Source of the DNA: Lachnospiraceae bacterium
GTDB taxonomy: Bacteria; Bacillota; Clostridia; Lachnospirales; Lachnospiraceae
Assembly (NCBI GenBank): GCA_022791755.1
Contig: JAAVZR010000021.1
Location: 1-64,000, forward strand
DNA length: 64,000 nt
Direction: 5' to 3'
Shown here one piece after another: positions 1 through 7,726 of the stretch. The translations under genes and the position numbers were made by a program. The number at the start of each line of letters is the position of its first letter. The stretch's first letter is position 1. Under the pieces are notes generated by a model. The model was given only the letters and a program-made list of their open reading frames with translations, had not been told where the DNA came from and did not search any database.

Positions 1-216
1 ATGCATTTATACCAACACGGCATGGATTAAACTTTAATCTCGCAATGGCTTGGACACAAACAGCTTGAAACCACGCTGATTTACGCACACGCAGATACAG
101 AAGCGAAAAGAAAAGCAATCACGGAGGCAATGGCTTCTGATCCTTTCCTTGAAGCGGAGCCTGTTAATTATACCGTCAGTGATGATGAAATCCTCAAACG
201 TCTTTACGGTCTATGA
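1..216 (+). pseudogene. tyrosine recombinase/integrase, C-terminal fragment with in-frame stop
   Basis: Reading from base 1, the frame gives HLYQHGMD, then TAA at 28-30, then TLISQWLGHKQLETTLIYAH and a tail ending at TGA 214-216. The LGHKQLETTLIYAH segment carries the conserved HxxR-partner histidine (LGH) and the catalytic tyrosine (IYAH) of XerC/D-type phage integrases. The residue at the stop is normally Leu in this stretch as I remember the family (GMDLTLISQWLGH), so a TTA to TAA change is the simplest explanation. The N-terminal part lies outside the window. It is probably the inactive integrase of the mobilizable element whose remnants follow. A sequencing error at base 29 or an alternative internal start cannot be excluded. 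Confidence 0.75.
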
Positions 217-227
217 TGCACCTAAAA

Positions 228-395
228 TTATCCCGAATTATTCTCCCTAAACGAGAGATTTAGGAAAGCTGACCGTGTAAATGGCTAAAAAGTTATCCCG
301 AATATTTCTCTAAGAAATGCCGCGGTTACTGGCTTTCTTTGAAGTATTCGGGATAATCTGCCTTTCGGTATAACCATTTTTACCCCGAATTCGGG
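228..395. repeat. cluster of TTATCCCGAAT-type direct and inverted repeats
   Basis: TTATCCCGAATTATTCTCC occurs at 228-246 and TTATCCCGAATATTTCTC at 293-310, as direct copies. TATTCGGGATAA at 345-356 is the perfect 12-bp inverse of 293-304, and a CCCGAATTCGGG palindrome sits at 384-395. The cluster lies between the integrase fragment and the relaxase remnant, with no convincing gene. Repeats of this kind next to a tyrosine recombinase gene are typical of arm or core sites bound by the integrase, so this may be one end (attachment region) of the mobile element. The role is inferred; only the repeats are seen. Confidence 0.55.
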
Positions 396-429
396 ACAAA
401 AACGGCAAGCAATTCGGGTGTGGCCACAC

Positions 430-789
430 TCCGAAATTTTTGCTGGGCCGGGCCACCTTGTAGCCGTCAAACACGGGCCGGGCCCTGGCATAGTCCACCA
501 CGGCCCCCATCAGCCCAGAGACTTTGGAGAGGGCAGCCTCGGTGGTCTGGAGCTCCCCGGCCAGAGTGTGCCCGGTCAACCGTCGCCGTGGTCTTTGCCG
601 CCAGTGCGTCATAGTCGGTCAGATTGTTCACCAGCAGAAACTCAGCGGCGGCTGTGGCTGGGTCGCAAAGGTGGGAGGACACGGCCCCCAGCTTTTGGGG
701 TTGAGTCCGTAGGCAAACCGCTCCTCCATCGTCTGGACGGCGCTCAGTCCCGCCGCCTGCTTGTAGGGCCGGATATAGGTCGTGGCCGT
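430..789 (-). pseudogene. relaxase (MobA/VirD2-type) remnant, start codon lost, frameshifted, internally deleted
   Basis: On the minus strand an AGGAGG (797-802) stands 7 nt before ACG (787-789), followed by ATTYIRPYKQAAGLSAVQTM and ERFAYGLNPK, which I recognise as a relaxase N-terminus that normally begins ATG. Near 694 the frame shifts (a run of A is one short), continuing LGAVSSHLCDPATAAAEFLL. At about 628 this joins directly to NLTDYDALAAKTTATVD, which belongs to the relaxase C-terminal region, so several hundred codons are missing. Near 571 a second shift leads to HTLAGELQTTEAALSKVSGL and RPVFDGYKVARPSK, where homology stops. MobC lies upstream on the same strand, the usual partner. The relaxase identification is from memory of the family, without a search. 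Confidence 0.7.
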
Positions 790-859
790 GGTAGCACCTC
801 CTCTCTCCATGAAAAAAAACAACAGGCAAAGCGCCCGCTGCCTTTTTGTCCTATTAAAA

Positions 860-1231
860 TCATTCGCTCCATTCCACATAATACTCGATAGGGATATAGC
901 CTTTATCATACCGCCCATGAAAAACGGCCACTTTCTTATAAGCCCTTTTTTGTTCAGATAATTCCACTATACGAAGATAGTCCGCTTTATCTTCTAAAGA
1001 GTAATAACTATCAAGAGGTCTTTCATTTTGGACTGTATCACACCATCTATTCCAATCCCGGAGTAGTACATTTAAGGCATCTTCTTCTATTGGAGTTAGA
1101 TAATATTTATCACTCCACTCATCTCTAATTTCATCAAATATTCTTTCGTAGATACAAATAGAGCCTTTATAGCTTGCAAGCCCACACAGAGGGCCATCCC
1201 ACCAATCAAAAATTGTTATCACATTTTCCAT
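860..1231 (-). CDS. hypothetical protein with FDWWDGP start motif
   Basis: This is a 123-residue soluble acidic protein beginning MENVITIFDWWDGPLCG, with many aromatic residues and no signal peptide or membrane segment. The start at 1231 is chosen because GGGAGG lies 10 nt upstream; an ATG at 1240 abuts the ribosome site and is less likely. Proteins with an N-terminal FDWWDGP-G-A-Y pattern recur as small stand-alone genes in bacteria as I recall, some near toxin genes, but I do not recognise a named family. Here it sits between mobC and the relaxase remnant, where those two genes normally adjoin, so it looks like inserted cargo. Base composition (AT-rich) differs from its neighbours. Function unknown; an immunity-protein role is only a guess. 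Confidence 0.6.
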   Translation of the reverse strand: MENVITIFDWWDGPLCGLASYKGSICIYERIFDEIRDEWSDKYYLTPIEEDALNVLLRDWNRWCDTVQNERPLDSYYSLEDKADYLRIVELSEQKRAYKKVAVFHGRYDKGYIPIEYYVEWSE

Positions 1232-1275
1232 CTGGACCATGCCTCCCAATTAACCAATCTGGACATTAGGTAAAA

Positions 1276-1614
1276 TTAAGTATAGAGCTGTTTCAGCAAA
1301 TCGAACAGAGGGCCCCACAAGGCGGAGTAGTCCCGCTGGAGGGCCGATATTTCCTCGGGATAGATGCCCCCGTAGATGTTGGCATGGATAGCCACTTGAT
1401 TGAGGTTGTTTGAGCACCGCCGCTGGAGGGACACCAGCTCCCGGACGGGGGCAAGGTCGATCTGGAGCACATAGCCGCACAGAGCCATCCTCCGCATATA
1501 CGCGCCCATGTTGCGAATGCCCGCCTGGGCCATGCGTTCCCGGATAAGCTCCTGCTCTTCCTCGGATACCATCACATGGAGATGGACGAGGCGGCGGCGC
1601 TTTTTTCCGGCCAT
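1276..1614 (-). CDS. mobC: MobC-like relaxosome accessory protein
   Basis: This 112-residue protein starts with a basic stretch (MAGKKRRRLVHLHVMVSEEE), then a helix-rich part containing GAYMRRMALCG and a NLNQVAIHANIYGG segment. This layout matches the MobC/relaxosome protein family, whose N-terminal half resembles ribbon-helix-helix DNA-binding proteins and which helps the relaxase open oriT DNA. Length is normal for the family (about 100-130). Its partner relaxase is a pseudogene at 430-789, so the protein probably no longer supports transfer by itself. It follows the small ORF ending at 1617 by two bases, suggesting one transcript. Confidence 0.8.
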   Translation of the reverse strand: MAGKKRRRLVHLHVMVSEEEQELIRERMAQAGIRNMGAYMRRMALCGYVLQIDLAPVRELVSLQRRCSNNLNQVAIHANIYGGIYPEEISALQRDYSALWGPLFDLLKQLYT

Positions 1615-1616
1615 GT

Positions 1617-1820
1617 CTACCTATCGCCCCGGTCGGGCGTGTTCCGTTTGGGCGCGGCGGAGACCTGCCGTTCCCCGGCCAGTTTCCCGGCTTCCCGCAG
1701 TTGGGCGGCAATCGGGGCCTTTTCCCGCCGGGCCCGTTTACGGCCAGCGGCCTCCTGCCGGAGCTCCACCCCACGGGCACACTCGGCCAGCCGCTCCGGG
1801 GAAACAAATTCTTTCACCAC
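1617..1820 (-). CDS. small basic ORF upstream of mobC
   Basis: The frame encodes about 67 residues: VVKEFVSPERLAECARGVEL, then an Arg/Lys/Ala-rich helix and the end PKRNTPDRGDR. No ATG fits; GTG codons at 1818-1820 and 1815-1817 follow GGGAG (1825-1829) by 4 and 7 nt. The reading frame stays open far upstream, but there it runs antisense-like into the ABC permease gene and is not convincing. The stop is two bases before the mobC ATG, a typical coupled pair. It probably belongs to the mobilization module; I do not recognise a family. It could alternatively be a truncated protein whose 5' part was lost at the element boundary near 1830-1900. Confidence 0.45.
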   Translation of the reverse strand: MVKEFVSPERLAECARGVELRQEAAGRKRARREKAPIAAQLREAGKLAGERQVSAAPKRNTPDRGDR

Positions 1821-1903
1821 ATAGCTCCCATTCAAACCGCTTTCTTTGGCAGATGAATTTAATTTGATACCTGTTTGGCAATTACCTATTTGTTTTATAA
1901 ATA

Positions 1904-4249
1904 TCACAAATCCTTCCCACTCCACCGCCGGCCGCCTGCCCACAGAGCCGCCGTCCCCATGAGAAGCCAGATCAGCCAGGGCAGCGCCGGGATCACGCTG
2001 CCTCTTCCCATGCTCCACAGAAGCTCCGCCGAAGCCGCCGGGACCACCGGTGAAATCCATTTCAGGGCCTCTGCGCCGAAAGCAAGCAAAAACCCCGGCA
2101 CACTCAGCACACTCAGGCACAAGGCATAAGCCGAAGGCAGTCCCCCCGCCAGCCCGCTGAAAAAAAGCGTTACCCAGGCTGTGGCCATGAGCATGAAAAG
2201 CCGCAGGCCGTAAAGCAGCAGGAAATACTGCCGGAACGTGATGGACCACGGGAAATCCGCCAGCAGGTCCACATTCCCCACCGGGGCATCCAGAGTAAGC
2301 GGACCCGCATAGTCAACGAAAGTCCGCCACTCCCTGAGCCAGACCATGCCAAAGACCAGGACCGCCATGAGCGTGGCCATGACAGCTTTTCTCACATACA
2401 GAGGACGTCTCCCCCTTTTCTGCGCCCGTAGCAGGCACACCATCCCGGCCTGCTTCTCTCCTGCCGTCAGCCCCGCGCAGCCAAAGACTACAAAAGCAAC
2501 GGCGATGGCTGCGTTGAGCCGCTGGCGCAGGATACTGTCATGGCTGTAATAGGCCTTATATTTATACAGGCTGGCATCCATCATCCATGGCTCATAGCCT
2601 TTTTCCGCCGCTCGTTCCCGGAGCTCATCGACCCGGGCCTCCAGCCGGTCCAGGGCCCCATGCAGCTCACCGGCGTCTATGGCATCCGCAGCATACCCCC
2701 GGGCTATGTCCAGATATGCGTCCGTATCGCCCAGTGGCCCTTCTATATCCCCAGCATAGGCCTGATACCAGGTATCCGTATGTCCGATAAAAACGGTATA
2801 TTCCAGCTTCTGCGACAGCGCCATCATAACTGGCAGCATCAGCGCACCGAACTGGAAGACAAACGTCTTATAGAACTCCCAGCCTCCTAAAGACAGCCGG
2901 CAGCGCACCAGATCCGCCGCCCTGTTCCCATACACGGACAGGCTCCCCAGCAGATCCCGGTTACCCTCCGGCCGCCTGAGGCAGCCCACTGAGAGCGCCC
3001 AGAGCAGAAAACTGACGGCAAAGACCGGCAGAGCTGCCAAAAGGAGTTCTCCCGCTCCTACCGGATATCCAAAAAGATTCATATTGACATACCGGGTGTC
3101 TAACACAGACGTGTGGATGTAGGAAAAAAGGTTAAAAAATTTAAGTGGACTCAGCGCGCTCTGCGTAGGAATCAGCTCACTGAAGGCATACTCTCCCGCC
3201 AGCACCGCCCCCAGCACCCCCAGAGAAAACTGGATATTGGCCAGGGAGCCTAAGAGCGCCCAGAAAAACAGGCCGATGACCCATCCCACCGCCACCTTGA
3301 TGAGAAAATACCGCCCCAGCCATTCCGCAATGGTCACGCGCAGAGTACAGGTGCGAAAGCTCATAAGCGACTGGACCGGCCGTCCCATATCCTGCCATCC
3401 CCCGCTTAAGCACAGCGAAACGAAAAGCGGCAGCCCGCAGAACAGAAGAGTGCACAGCGCCGCAGCCACAGCCAGGATACCGGCCCGCGTCAAAGCAAGC
3501 GGCAGCCGTCCCTGCCCGCAGGCCCGGACGATACTCCAGAGCCCCTTCTTTCGCTCCTCCAAAAGAGCCAGCACAAAGATCACCATACCTGCCAGCTGAA
3601 AATAATCCCCCAGCTCAAAGGCCATCCAGGCCTCTATCCCTCTGTTATTTCCTATCTGAGCTTCCACATCCCCTATGGCCGCAAAATCCTCTGCCGTCTT
3701 TCGCAGATTCCGGCGGGAATAACTGTTCTCTGCGCCGAAAATGCTGGTCTGGGACTGCTGACTGGCCTGGATCTGTATCTTTTCCAGGTAAGCCGGATAG
3801 CTGTCCACATAGTCTACCTGCTCTCCCAGATCCAGGAGAACATCCCAGAAAGCTGCATAGGTATATTCAAAGCGGTGCAGCCCCAGCCCGGAAGCCTGGA
3901 CAGCGCTGGGCTGATCGGCGATTAAATCCCTGGCCGCTCTCTCCTCCTCATTGTAATCCATTCCCGGATCATGATCCTCATAGTAGGACGCATACCACTC
4001 CTCAAACTCAATCAGGCGGTTTTCCTTGTCATCCAGAATCCGGCGCATCTCCTCGCAGGTTCTGCCTTGCAGATCCCTGACCAGCTCCATATGATATCCG
4101 GCCATGTCCACCGTGCGCTGAATGGCTCCCTCCCCGGCGATCCACACCAGGGATACGCCGAACAGGACCAGGGAAAGCAAGGTCAGAACTGCCAGAGACC
4201 CCATCCTCTGTCCGTTTCCAAATACCCGTTTCCACTCGCTCATATTCAT
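1904..4249 (-). CDS. double-length ABC-2-type permease
   Basis: This 781-residue membrane protein has two similar halves. Each has a membrane segment near its start, a large extracytoplasmic loop rich in charged residues (about 45-200 and 485-560), then five or so closely spaced membrane segments (about 215-430 and 570-775). This is the plan of two fused ABC-2 permease subunits. Its start overlaps the stop of the ATPase gene as ATGA (4246-4249), so the two are translationally coupled and form one transporter. In this lanthipeptide locus it could be a fused LanEG-type self-protection exporter working with the LanF-like ATPase; lactococcin-972-type loci also carry long permeases with an ATPase. 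Function in immunity or export is inferred from context only. Confidence 0.75.
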   Translation of the reverse strand: MNMSEWKRVFGNGQRMGSLAVLTLLSLVLFGVSLVWIAGEGAIQRTVDMAGYHMELVRDLQGRTCEEMRRILDDKENRLIEFEEWYASYYEDHDPGMDYNEEERAARDLIADQPSAVQASGLGLHRFEYTYAAFWDVLLDLGEQVDYVDSYPAYLEKIQIQASQQSQTSIFGAENSYSRRNLRKTAEDFAAIGDVEAQIGNNRGIEAWMAFELGDYFQLAGMVIFVLALLEERKKGLWSIVRACGQGRLPLALTRAGILAVAAALCTLLFCGLPLFVSLCLSGGWQDMGRPVQSLMSFRTCTLRVTIAEWLGRYFLIKVAVGWVIGLFFWALLGSLANIQFSLGVLGAVLAGEYAFSELIPTQSALSPLKFFNLFSYIHTSVLDTRYVNMNLFGYPVGAGELLLAALPVFAVSFLLWALSVGCLRRPEGNRDLLGSLSVYGNRAADLVRCRLSLGGWEFYKTFVFQFGALMLPVMMALSQKLEYTVFIGHTDTWYQAYAGDIEGPLGDTDAYLDIARGYAADAIDAGELHGALDRLEARVDELRERAAEKGYEPWMMDASLYKYKAYYSHDSILRQRLNAAIAVAFVVFGCAGLTAGEKQAGMVCLLRAQKRGRRPLYVRKAVMATLMAVLVFGMVWLREWRTFVDYAGPLTLDAPVGNVDLLADFPWSITFRQYFLLLYGLRLFMLMATAWVTLFFSGLAGGLPSAYALCLSVLSVPGFLLAFGAEALKWISPVVPAASAELLWSMGRGSVIPALPWLIWLLMGTAALWAGGRRWSGKDL

Positions 4250-4983
4250 TCTCCCAAAAAGTACAGATAGACATCCTCCAGACTCAGATGGTAAGCCACC
4301 GGCGTCCAGCTGTCCGGGATCGCTTCCATGAGAGCCTGGGGCGTATCCATTTTAAGCAGCTCTCCCTTCTTCATCAGAATCACCTGACCGGCGATGGATT
4401 CGACATCGGTGACAATGTGGGTGGCCAGAAGAACGATCCGATCCCTGGCCAGCTCTTTAATAAAACTACGGATACGCACCCGTTCTCTGGGATCCAGCCC
4501 TGCCGTGGGCTCGTCCAAAAGCAGGATCTTCGGATCCCCCAGAAGCGCCTGGGCTAAGAGCACCCTCTGCTTCATACCGCCCGAGAAACTGCGTATTGCC
4601 TTATTGCGGACATCAAAGAGATTGGTCAGCCTCAGGATCTCCTCCACCTGACGGTGCATTTGCCGGCCTCTCATTCCCTTTAACCGGGCTATGTAGCTCA
4701 CAAAGCCCTGGGCCGTCATCCGCTCATAAAACCCCTGCTGCTGCGGCATATAGCCCAACACAGCCCGGAATTCATTACCCATCTGCAGGATATCGCGGTT
4801 GTCCAGGGTGATGGAACCGCCGTCGCGCCGGATGTTATCGGTGATCAGGTTCATCATAGTGGATTTTCCTGCTCCATTGGCCCCCAAAAGCCCGTAGATG
4901 CCGGGGGTAAAGGTCACGGAAAAATCCTTTAACGCCACATTATCGCCATATCGCTTGGTCAGCTCAGACAGTTTTAGTTCCAT
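4246..4983 (-). CDS. ABC transporter ATP-binding protein (LanF/CcmA type)
   Basis: The 245-residue protein starts MELKLSELTKRYG at 4983, with AAAGGA 8 nt upstream; a longer frame to 5049 runs into the neighbouring pseudogene and is rejected. It has Walker A GANGAGKST near residue 37, a Q-loop GYMPQQQGFYE, ABC signature SFSGGMKQR near 135, Walker B ILLLDEPTAGLD near 153 and an H-loop ATHIV. This is a complete single nucleotide-binding domain of the type that powers ABC-2 permeases such as LanFEG or BcrA. It is coupled to the permease at 1904-4249 by a 4-nt overlap. The likely role is ATP-driven removal of a peptide or drug from the membrane, tentatively self-immunity to the product of the adjacent lanM locus. 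Confidence 0.88.
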   Translation of the reverse strand: MELKLSELTKRYGDNVALKDFSVTFTPGIYGLLGANGAGKSTMMNLITDNIRRDGGSITLDNRDILQMGNEFRAVLGYMPQQQGFYERMTAQGFVSYIARLKGMRGRQMHRQVEEILRLTNLFDVRNKAIRSFSGGMKQRVLLAQALLGDPKILLLDEPTAGLDPRERVRIRSFIKELARDRIVLLATHIVTDVESIAGQVILMKKGELLKMDTPQALMEAIPDSWTPVAYHLSLEDVYLYFLGE

Positions 4984-5026
4984 CGTTTCGATCCTTTCTT
5001 TATATCCCGTATAACGTCTACCTGCA

Positions 5027-5811
5027 TTATTTGATTGAACCCGATGCATTTTCCTGCATAGACCACAATTCCCTCATTGTTCCTTCCCCGTTCAGCAAAA
5101 CCTCCACAAGTATACTTTTTCCCCGGAGTATCGGAAAAAATAATATAACGCTCCATCTGTCACTCCCAAAAATGAACCCCGTATCCTGATTTCGCCCACT
5201 CTTTCACATCCAGCGTTTTATAAAATATCTCGTTTCCATCAAAATCAGTCACACGAACAACCGGCATACGGTTATCATTTAACACCCAGCCGATTACCTT
5301 ATTTTCTGCAAAATACAGCTTACTATAATGCCCTCCTTCCGTTAAAGAGATCATTGTCTATTCCTGTTCTCTCCTGTCGCCAATACAATATTACAGATCG
5401 TTGCGCCAGGTCAATAACCGTACTCTGACATCGGTCTCTCCTGTAATAGGAAGCAATACCATTACACCAGCCAAATATGTAGGAATTATAATCTTCACAC
5501 GTATGAAGGCATTCTGGTTTTCCACATAAAGGACTACCGATACCGTTCTCCAAGTCTATATACATGAGACGGTTTTCACCTCCGGCAGGAGGTATAAAAC
5601 AGAATGCATTATCAATTATACAGGCTGCGCCCAGCTCCCGGAACCAGCCGTTATCATGATCGTACTGCTCCAGGTATTCGTCTGTGTCAAACTAAGGAGC
5701 GGCCAGGTAATTTAAGGTATCAGCATCTCCTGTCATATCTCTACTTTGACATGAACCGAGAAGTATCATCAACAAAACACAAACTATAATACATGTTCCC
5801 TGTCGCCTCAT
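5027..5811 (-). pseudogene. decayed paralogue of the CGKPEC lipoprotein
   Basis: ATG at 5811 begins MRRQGTCIIVCVLLMILLGS followed by Cys, a lipoprotein signal peptide. The frame then meets TAG in the phrase LAAP-stop-FDTDEYLEQYDH, where the intact neighbour has LADPQFDTDEYLERYDH (CAG to TAG). Further on GIGSPLCGKPECLHT matches the neighbour's GISGPLCGKPECFHM. A deletion of roughly 200 codons then joins to KLYFAENKVIGWVLNDNRMP and DFDGNEIFYK (neighbour: DFEGNELFNS). Near 5160 the frame shifts to TDGALYYFFRYSGEKVYLW, and near 5100 again to GEGTMRELWS before TAA at 5027-5029. At least one nonsense change, one large deletion and two frameshifts make it non-functional. Confidence 0.85.
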
Positions 5812-5893
5812 CTCCAAGCGCCTCTCTCTGGTCATTCACTTATTGGAATATCTGAAATATCATTGCCTATTCCTTTTTATTATGACGACCCCG

Positions 5894-7132
5894 TTATTCA
5901 CTATATCCATACCATAATTCCTGTACTTCTCCTCCTCCGTCAAATGGGATCTTCACAACGGCACGCTTTCCTCCTGAATATATCCAGTAAAAGTAAATTG
6001 CGCTGTCCGATGCCCCCAAAAAATGAACGGCTTCTCCAAATTTTATATATTCTTTCGCATTAAGATCAGAATTAAAGAGTTCATTTCCTTCAAAATCATT
6101 TATCTGGATTGCCGGTATATGGTTCTCGTCCAGATACCAGCCGATCATCTGATTCTCAGCAAAGAAAAAGGTTCCACCAATGCTTCCCTTCTCATTAAAA
6201 TCAAAGAGGAGAGCTAACTGTTCCGCAGCGAAATCATATTGGTATATGACGCTGTTACCACTGCTGCTGAATAATATTCCCGTATCGGTTACCCACGCTT
6301 TGAAAACCCAAAATGAAATATCTTCGTCATAAAGTTCATGCAATTCCCGCGTTTTGGAGTCCCAGCGATAAAGAGAAAGATGATCTACAGAATCCTTCCA
6401 GGTATATAAGACAATATATATATCGTTCCGCCAGGCCAACATCTGAACCCGAACCTCCGTCTCGGCGGGAAAGTCTTTATCCAGGATTATAATCTCTTCC
6501 TCATCTCTGTTTAGAGAAACGGTATAAACCAAAGCTCCGCAATAAGGCTGCCCCTCCGACACTTCACTGACTCCACCGCCTACATAAATATATCCTCTGT
6601 GAAAAAACATATCATAATTCACATTTACATGCTGATTCAGGTTATAATCTAATTCTTTTACTTTTTGCCGGTTGGTTCCGTCATATTCCATACTGTAAAT
6701 TTCCACAGGCTGAAAAATACGACGTTCTCCCCAGTACAGATGATTATCATATGATGTCATTCCCTCTGCATAACCATATACGTAAGCACTGCAACTTTCA
6801 TCCATATGGAAGCATTCCGGTTTCCCACATAAAGGACCGGATATTCCACTGGCCAAATCCGCATACAAGATATAGTTCCCATAGATGGGGGGCATAAAAT
6901 AAAGAGTATTATTCGTAATGCAGGCAACATTCCCACTTCGTGCCCAGCCGTTATCATGATCGTACCGCTCCAGGTATTCGTCTGTGTCAAACTGAGGATC
7001 TGCCAAATGTTTTATTTCATTTGAGGTTTTATTACTATCTAAACATTTATTAAGGTCCGCATTCTGGCAACTCACCAATAATATCATCATAGCAAATATA
7101 GCAAGGTCTGTCATCACGATTCGCTTTTTCAA
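5894..7132 (-). CDS. CGKPEC-motif lipoprotein, predicted beta-propeller
   Basis: The protein is about 412 residues. I choose TTG at 7132 (MKKRIVMTDLAIFAMM, then LVSC) because AGAGAGG lies 8 nt before it and this gives an ideal lipoprotein signal peptide; the upstream ATG at 7168 lies inside a terminator hairpin. After Cys, repeated segments of the type YNLNQHVNVNYDMFFHRGYI and NDIYIVLYTW suggest a beta-propeller resembling DUF5050-like surface proteins. The PLCGKPECFHMDESCSAY stretch is a Cys motif I have seen repeatedly in Clostridia lipoproteins of unknown role. It lies directly after the secreted 126-residue protein gene and before its own decayed copy. A LanI-like immunity function is possible but unsupported beyond position. 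Confidence 0.75.
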   Translation of the reverse strand: MKKRIVMTDLAIFAMMILLVSCQNADLNKCLDSNKTSNEIKHLADPQFDTDEYLERYDHDNGWARSGNVACITNNTLYFMPPIYGNYILYADLASGISGPLCGKPECFHMDESCSAYVYGYAEGMTSYDNHLYWGERRIFQPVEIYSMEYDGTNRQKVKELDYNLNQHVNVNYDMFFHRGYIYVGGGVSEVSEGQPYCGALVYTVSLNRDEEEIIILDKDFPAETEVRVQMLAWRNDIYIVLYTWKDSVDHLSLYRWDSKTRELHELYDEDISFWVFKAWVTDTGILFSSSGNSVIYQYDFAAEQLALLFDFNEKGSIGGTFFFAENQMIGWYLDENHIPAIQINDFEGNELFNSDLNAKEYIKFGEAVHFLGASDSAIYFYWIYSGGKRAVVKIPFDGGGEVQELWYGYSE

Positions 7133-7151
7133 ATCAAAATCCTCTCTATAT

Positions 7152-7195
7152 AAAAAAGGACACCTCATTTAGATTCTCTTTGAAGTGCCCCTTTT
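7152..7195 (-). terminator. Rho-independent terminator after the secreted-protein gene
   Basis: On the minus strand AAAAGGGGCACTTC pairs, with one bulge, with GAGGTGTCCTTTT across a 15-nt loop and runs into six T. It lies 40 bp past the stop of the gene at 7234-7614 and ends just before the TTG start of the lipoprotein gene, so the lipoprotein is probably expressed by partial read-through. Confidence 0.65.
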
Positions 7196-7233
7196 CATTA
7201 TTTATTGTGCATAATTCATTAACAACATCTTCT

Positions 7234-7614
7234 TCAATTTGTAGTTGCGGAACCAATTAATTTGCCTGAAAACTTATATTCCGCCTTTGCGCTTGCCACT
7301 GTTGCTCCACACGATTTAGATGCTGAACAAGATGTAACACCACTTCCTGAAGTACGCCCCACTTCTGTACCTCCTGCATTATAACCGTAAACTATCACTT
7401 CTACACCAGGATCTGCCACATGTGGCTCGCCAGGGATTGCTGTGGCTGTAAGGCTTCCGCTTACCGTATTGCCAGAGCGATTAACCGTCCCGGAACAGTT
7501 ATATCCCTGCGTTTTCGTGTGAAACGTATTGCTCCCTGCTAAAGCCACCAACGACGTGCTTAGGACAATCGCCAGCATGATAGCCCACGTTGACATTTTT
7601 TTGATTCTCTTCAT
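7234..7614 (-). CDS. small secreted protein, predicted beta-rich, co-regulated with the lanthipeptide gene
   Basis: The 126-residue protein starts MKRIKKMSTWAIMLAIVLST and ends its signal peptide near LVALAG; an AGGAGG stands 8 nt before the ATG. The mature part is about 100 residues of Gly/Ser/Thr-rich alternating sequence with four Cys (YNCSG, VTSCSASKSCGAT), suggesting a disulfide-stabilised exported beta fold. I do not recognise a family. Its promoter carries the same 21-bp-spaced direct repeat as the precursor gene promoter, at the same distance from -35, so it should be controlled by the same LytTR regulator. It could be a second bacteriocin, an immunity or scavenging protein, or a surface factor; the lactococcin-972 family was considered but its aromatic pattern is not evident. 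Confidence 0.8.
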   Translation of the reverse strand: MKRIKKMSTWAIMLAIVLSTSLVALAGSNTFHTKTQGYNCSGTVNRSGNTVSGSLTATAIPGEPHVADPGVEVIVYGYNAGGTEVGRTSGSGVTSCSASKSCGATVASAKAEYKFSGKLIGSATTN

Positions 7615-7660
7615 TCAATATACCTCCTGCCTTTTTTGTTGCAGCGCTTCAACTATCCTG

Positions 7661-7726
7661 ATCTTACCATAATTCCCGCTTTACCTCTACAGCTTGTCCG
7701 CAAAAGGCCCTTTTCTGTCTGTGAAA
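7661..7726 (-). promoter_or_regulatory. LytTR-type direct-repeat operator and promoter for the secreted-protein gene
   Basis: On the minus strand TTTCACAGACAGA (7714-7726) and TTTTGCGGACAAG (7693-7705) start exactly 21 bp apart. Three bases later comes a poor -35 (TAGAGG, 7684-7689), a 17-bp spacer and -10 TAAGAT (7661-7666). The repeats lie within the last codons of lanM, encoding NFTDRKGPFADKL. Spacing of two helical turns and a weak -35 are hallmarks of LytTR-activated promoters. The geometry is identical to the site upstream of the precursor gene (11025-11058). Confidence 0.75.

Noticed and set aside
418-891. A 157-residue plus-strand frame near the window start
   Set aside because: It lies antisense to the relaxase remnant, is Pro/Arg-rich and has no recognisable domain; the minus-strand fragments explain the region.
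7234-7614. Assignment of the secreted protein to the lactococcin-972 family
   Set aside because: The nearby long permease and ATPase suggested it, but the mature sequence lacks the aromatic and His pattern I associate with that family.
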